Below, one piece after another: positions 57,727 to 64,000 of a stretch of DNA of 64,000 nucleotides. Source of the DNA: Strobilurus pachycystidiatus (taxonomy: Eukaryota > Basidiomycota > Agaricomycetes > Agaricales > Physalacriaceae); the NCBI GenBank assembly GCA_019915135.1, contig JAHLMK010000013.1, positions 682,001 to 746,000 of the forward strand. The letters are read 5' to 3'. Under the pieces are notes generated by a model. It was not told the origin of the DNA. It saw only the letters and a list, made by a program, of their open reading frames with translations, and ran no database searches. Every line of letters begins with the position of its first letter. Position 1 is the stretch's first letter. A program made the translations under genes and the position numbers.

Positions 57727-59740
57727 CTACTTGAGTGGCCTAGTGAGATAGTCACTGGGGCCATCGACTCGACGAGGTGGGTTGGGATCATTCACCACCT
57801 TCTGTATATTATGTACGGCCCGGCTTGTAATCTGAATGGATGTTCCAAATCGTGTGATGTCCTCGGGCTCGAAGCTCAGACATGTAACGTGCTCGTCTGT
57901 GTAGCCACGCCAAAAAAGCTCGCCAAGACCTCGGGCCCTGCCAGATAACATCAGAAGTTGTACAGAGCAAATTGTCAGGCATACCGCTGAAAGTCAACGC
58001 CACAGTTAAGCGCCGCCCAAAGGAAAGCCCCGCCTCTGATATCTCTATGACCAACATTCTCGTCCATGGCATATTGAAAGAACTTTACTCGCTTCGTTTC
58101 CTTGATCAAAGTCTTGCGTGCTGCAAACCACCATCCATAAGCTATAGGAATGAAATCATTGTCACAGTGAACATAGTTGGCGAATCCATTGGCAGTGATG
58201 GTCATTGAGTTGGGGCCTGCCCAGGTGTTCCGAAATCCATCCCATTGCGTGTCTGAGAAACGGGGAACATTGTGTCTGAGAGCCAGTCAGTCTGGTGTAT
58301 ACCGGGAGAGATATGGTTTCATACTTTTCTGCAGTGTCCATTGCAACTTGAAAGGCTCCAGGTACAAGGGTCGCCATCCCATGCTCGTAAGGTCGAGCAA
58401 CTTCATCCAATCGGTCGCAGTCAGCATCGTAGCTAGTGGGAATCATCAGATGTGATTTGAAGGGCGAGTGGAAGGACCAACCTTGCCATCGTACCTTCCT
58501 TGCGAATGGGAGCGTAGAAAGCCATACTCCGTCCCTTTTCCATCGAGGCATGCCAACCCATTCCACGTTGTGTTCCATGAGAAGGCAAGTCAATAGCGTC
58601 CTTCCCATGCCCCGATCTCTTCATTGCCTGTAACGACCGTTATACTAGCAGCAATACAGATCACATTACTAACCGCGTTATTCTTGATGTCTTGCACGGA
58701 CCCGAACCAAGAGACGATGATGTCCATCGCATTCTTCTGTCGGACTGAAATTCCCTCTGGCGGCCTGCGTCACGGTAAATGATCACCAACGAATTGTGAA
58801 GAAAGCACCTACGTGATACGCACAGCGAGTACGCACTCGTACTTTCTGTTAACACCCAGATACATACCCGGCTCATACATCCAGTGGACGGTCGCTAGCA
58901 CAGGGTGATCCTGTGGGATAGGATGACCAAGTTCGCGTTCAACCTCTCGAACGCGCTTGACGCGCTCTTTGTCATCGTAAACAAGGAAAATCTCGAGCTT
59001 GTGAACGTGCAGAAATGTCTTCAAGAGCTACGCCATGTGAGCTGTGGAAGACATACGAGCAGTCCGACGCACCTGTTTGCAGAATTCGCCTTCAGGGCTC
59101 TTGAATAGTAGTGGTTGCACTTCCGTCGACGATGTTGGTGCTGGCAAGGAGATACCAAGCGTAGAGATTTCGATGGGAGAGAAGTCCGTTGCCATCGAAG
59201 GAGAGGCCAGTGCGGCGGGGGTAGCTGGGGGAGAGTAAACTATCAAGGCCTCAGTGTCAGGTACACTCTTGGCTCTTTTTGCTCGCCGAGCAATTGTCTG
59301 TTCTGATGTGTCCGAGTCAGGTCAGTAAATACATGGGAGCGGTGGAGGCAGCGCACCGGCATCCACTAGAGGATCAATGAACGTGATGTTCCTAGGCAAT
59401 TCATGCTTTCGGTACGTTGTCTGCAATGTGTAGACATACTTTGAAGGTGCATTGAGGGTAGCTGGGACCGAGGAGGCTATCAGAGAACTGGTGTCAGGCT
59501 CAGTCTTGGGCCGTTTGCCGCGTCGAACAATGGTTCGTTCTAATGTGTCCGTGTTAGGTCAGGAGGTACAGAGCAGTGGTAAGTGCAACGTACCGGCACC
59601 CACTAGAGGGTCCACGAAAGTGACACGCCTAAGAAATATCTGTGCTCAGCATGTTGCCTGCGACGAGTGGACGCACGGAGATTCTTTCTTTACAGAAGGA
59701 GACCGTTTGGCTGGGTGGTGTCCCAATTGTTGGCTACAAT
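57727..59740 (-). CDS. JBP/TET-like 2OG-Fe(II) oxygenase (2OG-FeII_Oxy_6-like)
   Basis: Minus strand, many exons in phase down to the stop at 57727. The N-terminal part is basic and disordered (TIARRAKRAKSVPDTEAL) and duplicated. The middle includes KLEIFLVYDDKERVKRV, MDIIVSWFGSVQDI and GWHASMEKGRSMAFYAP. The catalytic domain has TITANGFANYVHCDNDFIP with HxD iron ligands, AYGWWFAARK, RGGAFLWAALNCGVDFQ, ELFWRGYTDEHVTC with the distal His, and ITRFGTSIQI for 2-oxoglutarate binding. This matches, from memory, the JBP/TET-like family expanded in mushrooms. Some relatives oxidise 5-methylcytosine; others are uncharacterised. The 5' exon was not fixed. Confidence 0.75.
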
Positions 59741-59955
59741 AGCATGTTAGTACAATATCATGAGATATTGGGTGGTTAGCACCTCGATTTCGACATTGGC
59801 GACAGCGCGTTCGACGTCGTGGTAGCTGATCAAGTTATGTTTTTGTGATCGCCCGGTGATCGGACAACAATCACCTTCTCCTCCAAACACCGCCATCGAC
59901 GCCCACGACGGACCGCCATAACCCGTACCAGGAGAAGCCGCTGCCTCGCGTCAAG

Positions 59956-61511
59956 ATGTGGGCGACCAAGTCTTTTCTGTTTCCTCCCCCAGTCCAGGCC
60001 TGGCACCCCAGAGCGAAACGCTCTCACTCGTCGCCGTCCGATCTCATTACCATCGCCAAGAAGCAGGTCGCCGCGCCAGAGTCGCCGACGCTCGAGCTCC
60101 AGGTCATGCCCAACGACAACCTCCATTCGCTGCTCAAGCGCATATTCTATGTCCGCGTCTCGTCGTTGGCGTGGGACGGCGTGGGTGCCTCTCAATGGGC
60201 GGTACCCCATCCCCGAAAAGAAAACATAACAATGGTTTGCAACACATCAAACGTGGACGCCTGAAGCCTCTCTATCAGATCAACTCTACGGAGGTCAAAC
60301 GCGCTGTGATACTAGTCTCTTTCCCGGCAAGGTGAGTCCTTCCAATCATCGTCCCGGCGTATAATAACACCAACGACATAGCTTCGGGACTGTTGGTACT
60401 GTCTGTGCCTACACTATATCGACCTTTTCAAGTACTCATCCAATTCGCAGACTGGAACTCGATGAAGAATGCCCTCTACATCGCAGCCCAAGAGGATTCT
60501 GGCATAAAACGGTCCGAATTGTCTATCATGGGCCCATGCTTCTTCACCGAGCAGGACCAAACCGCCGGGGCGGCCCAAGAAGGTGCCCTTCTCTTCGGCG
60601 AAACGACTTGGGCGAGCGAAAACTACAATGCACGACCCAAGTCCATCAAGAAATATAGCGCCTTCGATGTCCTCGATGCTCTTGTGGCGTATTACATGGA
60701 CCGCACACTATTCCCCAACCTGAACGTAAAGCTTCTCATCTCCTGATCATCCTACCTCGGACGCTTATTCGACTCCAGACCGTGATCATAGGCGGCCATT
60801 CCTCAGGCGCGCAAATGGCACAGCGTTACGCCGTCCTACGAAAAGTTACAAAGAACGATGACAGGCTTCATTTCTGGATTGGCATGTCAATCTATCCTTT
60901 CCACGGTCGATATGCATCTGACCTGATATAGCGAATGCCGGCTCGTTATGTTGGCTGGTCAAAGACCGTCCTGCACCAAACAGCACATGCACTCATGTTG
61001 ACCAGTACAAGTACGGTCTCGGTGGGAGGTTCCCTGATTATGCCAGTGGCGATCAAGACACTTGGACGCTCTGGTGCGTCTCTCGCTACAGGTCGCGTTT
61101 ATTGAACTACGCCTGGGACTGGTAAGTGAATCTTCGTATGGTGCCCTGGCGTTCTCATCCCAATATGTGGTCTGACAGGACGATTTGGGCGACGGTGACA
61201 CCCGCTGTCAAGCGGAGGTATGCGACTGTGTTTGACACGATGAGTATCGGCTCACGAGAATAACGCTCAGACGCAAGGAAACAGCCACCTGGTGCGCGGC
61301 CAGAACTTCATCGCCATGCTGAAGGGGATGAAGGGAGGTATGTAAACAGCACCGTGGACTGGATCCCTGGTGTCTCCCACCCCACTATACCGAGGGAATG
61401 ATGAACAGCGACGGAGGCATCGACAAGGTAACTTGATCACCGTTGATGGATCTATTGAGCTCAATCTGTTCACAGCTGTTCCGCATCAACTACAACGGGA
61501 CCATCACCTAA
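59956..61511 (+). pseudogene. Alpha/beta-hydrolase-like gene with 3' frameshifts
   Basis: Exons 59956-60180, 60267-60331, 60382-60395 (14 nt), 60451-60725 and 60779 onward are in phase. VKRAVILVSF and LSIMGPCFFTEQDQT precede TVIIGGHSSGAQMAQRYAV, where GHSSGA is the nucleophile elbow. KYGLGGRFPDYASGD and WCVSRYRSRLLNYAWDW follow. Near the end, GMKGG runs into a TAA. STVDWIPGVSH, with the probable catalytic His, is in another frame, and MMNSDGGIDKLFRINYNG is in a third. No legal introns explain these shifts. The fifth exon ends at a GC-AG intron (about 60882). It is a recently damaged gene or contains sequence errors. Confidence 0.7.
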
Positions 61512-61549
61512 TAGTAGACATTCTATTGCTACCTTAATGTAATACTCAA

Positions 61550-62250
61550 TTACACGTTATTTCTCCTCGCGCCACGGTCGCGATGAGATAGATACATAGC
61601 CTTCAGGTTGGCTAGGGACTCCTCAGAATATTCAACGGGGTACGCGACGTCGCTCATGCCGTGCACGAGCTTGACGAGCAGGGTATCTTGGCGAGGTCGC
61701 CCTGTGAGTGCTCTTTCCGCTCGGAGAAGAACTTGACCGTAAGGTTGATGAATGAATCAAAATCCTTGAGGCCCCAGTTTTGGTGGACGTACGGGAGGGT
61801 GCGCGCGGGGAGCCTGAGAGGTGGCGTAGGTGTACATGAGCGTGAGTATATGTGCCACTCAATTCGAGAGGGTACGAAAACAATGCGGCAAAGTCAGATC
61901 ACCATGAATTTCAGGATTTCTTCCGCGGCGGCTTCTTGTCCGTACTTTTTCCCCACCTTGCCTCTAGTCTCTCCGTGTCCACGAAGGTCCAAGGCGACAA
62001 GGTTGAACCTGCGAAGATGAACGTCGCCGAATTGCACTAAACCACTGGTCAGCGAAAGGAGAGTGGAACCGGCAAGGGAGAGACGCGTACTCTGCCAAAT
62101 GTCTTGGGCGATGTATACGGGATGGATGAGGAGGATGGTTGGTAGCAGGTCAATGCGAGGGTGAGGTCGTCGATGGTGCTGGGGGTATTCGTCCCGGACT
62201 GGCGTGATCGCTCGAGTCAGGCTCAGGGAATGCTTGCGGCGGCCACGCAT
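61550..62250 (-). pseudogene. Relic of a second alpha/beta-hydrolase
   Basis: On the minus strand, LLPTILLIHPVYIAQDIWQ, RRFNLVALDLRGHGETRG and KKYGQEAAAEEILKFM form the start of an alpha/beta-hydrolase. An intron is followed directly by LPYVHQNWGLKDFDSFINL and KFFSERKEHSQGDLAKI, and, one base out of frame, TLLVKLVHGMSDVAYPVEYS, which is the C-terminal part. The segment that should carry the nucleophile GxSxG is missing and the last junction is frameshifted. It therefore cannot encode an active enzyme. Confidence 0.7.
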
Positions 62251-62523
62251 GAGGGAAATGAGAAAGAAGGATGAACGAGTGACTGCGAGAAGAACAAGAA
62301 CGTGTATAAGTAGTCGTGACTGACCGGGGTTCCGCGGGCACTCACCTTCCCTCAGAGCTCATTCCCACTCCAATCGGGGTCGCGAGCTGTTTGTCGGCGC
62401 TGTTCCGCGTCGGTGAGTGTTCAAACGTTCAATGTTGGGGTTAAGTGCTTGTGGGAGATTTGGTGATCGTCGTGGTCGATGGCAGAGAAGTGATCTACGG
62501 AAAAACATACCTCGGCTCCCACC

Positions 62524-63791
62524 ATGACCCTCCTCATTCCTCTACAGTGGGTGCAACGCCAGGCCAACGACCCATACTTCCGGCATCCAGTCTTCAGTGT
62601 TGCCGGCTTCCTCGCCTTGTATAATTACCTTCACTCCATCCCCGAGTTGTACAACATGTACACATTCTGGATGTTCTCGACATTGCCCCCCGACGATCTC
62701 AAAAAAATATTTGGCCCGTCGCTCATTTTCACGGCCTATGGAGAACGGTGCTACCCACTGATTGCACGCGCACTCCACGACGAGGACATGGTACGTAAAC
62801 TATATGACATCGGGAAGCCACAATAATTGAGGCGCTTTCAGACGGTTCAGTTTCTGGTCGATGTCCAGAATTTTTATAGAATGTTCGCCGCGTACATCAC
62901 TCCCAAATACCGTTTCGCCAACATTCTCCATCTCGATATTGTCATCGAGGATCTCGAGACTTTCCCGGATGCCACTGCACTTTGCCACCTATCTCTGGAG
63001 GATTTGACCGTCCGCCTCTTTCCTGGGACTGGCGACATACTTGAACTTGTTCAGGATTGGGGACAGCAAGCCTCGCTTCTCAAACTCCGAATCATGACAA
63101 TGTACGACCGACGGGCATATGAGGTATGTATTGACTTTGTATCGGCGTCCATCTGTCCTAACAATTATCATAGCATGAAATTGAGGATGTCTTCTGGCAG
63201 ACATCCAAATTCTCCAACTGTCTCAAAGACTTCACACGTCTGCGTGTTTTCGCTCTCATGCACCCATCATACATGGTGCCTAGCACCGGTTTCGAATGGG
63301 ATGTTCCAGTCACCCCCGTGAACCGTGTCTTCAAAGAACGCCTCTCTTCCCCGACCTACGACTACAAGCTGCTTACGAGGCACAATCGCTATCTTCGCCA
63401 TCATTGCAAGAAGCGTGCAACTCTCCTTGACGGAGGGTGGACGCTGGCTGAGAAAAGTTTCATTGAGCGCTCGGCCCCCAACTCGCTCACCGACGTCTTC
63501 CTCGTGTTCGCGTATCTTGAGGAGACAGATGTCCGGGGTGATTTCAGCCGCGATGAGCATTCCGAAGTCAGTGGCCGCTTCTCGCACTGGATTCGTGGGC
63601 AGGATGGATGGGCACGGAAGACGAACGATTTTACTTATGTGGTCGATCCTTGGGATGATTCGCCATCTGAGAGAACAGATTGGCGCGTCACTGAAGATAG
63701 CACTGATTGTTCAGTGGGAGGTGTTCATTTCCAGAACGGAGATTGTTATGAACCACATTATACACCGCCACACATTGAAGTCATTGCGTAG
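62524..63791 (+). CDS. F-box/LRR-like hypothetical protein
   Basis: Exons 62524-62790, 62842-63123 and 63174-63791 encode 388 aa in phase. The N-terminal region (FSTLPPDDLKKIFGPSLIF) has the look of a degenerate F-box segment. LHLDIVIEDLETFPD and LCHLSLEDLTVRLF are LRR-like strands. The C-terminal third is charged, with WARKTNDFTYVVDPWDD. The family is not certain: many basidiomycete F-box-like proteins look like this, and a non-F-box orphan is possible. The ATG at 62524 follows a normal CCACC context. Confidence 0.6.
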
Positions 63792-63892
63792 TTTAGAATA
63801 ATATCTCACCATTACCAGTACCGCATTGCCACTACACCATGGACCATGTTGAACAGGTTCATCGATCATCGTTGGCGCTTACAAACTTGTTG

Positions 63893-63953
63893 TCCATATA
63901 AAGTCAACAGATTCGTTAACCATATAAGGTCAGTTAGCCATATAAGGTTAACA
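63893..63953 (+). repeat. Three short CCATATAA-type direct repeats
   Basis: CCATATAAAGTCAAC, CCATATAAGGTCAG and CCATATAAGGTTAAC follow each other at spacings of about 27 and 19 bp. No coding role; possibly the edge of a repeat element. Confidence 0.7.
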
Positions 63954-63965
63954 GAAAACATATCA

Positions 63966-64000
63966 CAAAGTCCTGCTATTTACCACTAGGCCATGACCAC
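63966..64000 (-). other. tRNA-like Pol III A-box at window end (partial)
   Basis: The minus strand reads GTGGTCATGGCCTAGTGGT, with TGGCCTAGTGGT as a good A-box. The B box should lie about 45-60 nt downstream on that strand, within the CATATAA repeats, where none is evident. It may be a tRNA or SINE fragment. Confidence 0.3.

Overview
This window comes from a filamentous basidiomycete, most likely an Agaricomycete. Nearly every gene is split by short GT-AG introns (mostly 45-60 nt, a few GC-AG). The gene families are typical of that class: AA9 lytic polysaccharide monooxygenase, GH71 alpha-1,3-glucanase, heme-thiolate peroxygenase, DUF6593, expanded F-box/LRR, JmjC-like and JBP/TET-like 2OG-Fe(II) oxygenase families. 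All functions were assigned by reading translations; no database search was possible. Exon boundaries were placed by hand and checked for reading phase.

Layout. 1-6680: a head-to-tail duplication of a largely non-coding, transposon-like 3542-bp unit. The two copies look identical where compared, except for a 439-bp hAT-type MITE present only in copy 2. 6.7-16.5 kb: a housekeeping block with a TM/coiled-coil protein, a DUF1295 reductase-like membrane protein, a small secreted protein, an AT-hook plus Myb-like DNA-binding protein, a disordered protein with three LRERGL repeats, an Mpv17/PMP22 membrane protein and a DUF6593 protein. 17.8-22.0 kb: a secreted wall-degrading block (GH71, AA9, RlpA-like double-psi beta-barrel), each with a TATA box about 45-55 bp before the ATG. 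23.2-32.2 kb: a small minus-strand gene, an amidohydrolase, a frameshifted peroxygenase-like gene, an unknown minus-strand gene and a secreted low-complexity protein. 32.3-43.1 kb: a probable pseudokinase, a Sec9/SNAP-25-type SNARE, an FAD monooxygenase, a 112-aa orphan and a type-B carboxylesterase. 44.5-64 kb: a dynamic, repeat-rich area with unresolved minus-strand coding, a JmjC-like oxygenase, a dead LINE, an F-box gene split by a second copy of the same MITE, a JBP/TET-like oxygenase with an internal exon duplication, two damaged alpha/beta-hydrolase genes and an F-box/LRR-like gene.

How it fits together. The secreted block would act on alpha-glucan and cellulose outside the cell, and the carboxylesterase could belong to the same extracellular activity. 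The right-hand 17 kb shows transposon activity (LINE, MITE, tRNA-like fragments) next to broken genes and to two unrelated Fe(II)/2OG oxygenase families. The best-supported discovery is the MITE family. Two copies carry perfect 8-bp target duplications, one is absent from an otherwise matching duplicate (an empty site), and the other splits an F-box reading frame at an exact codon boundary.
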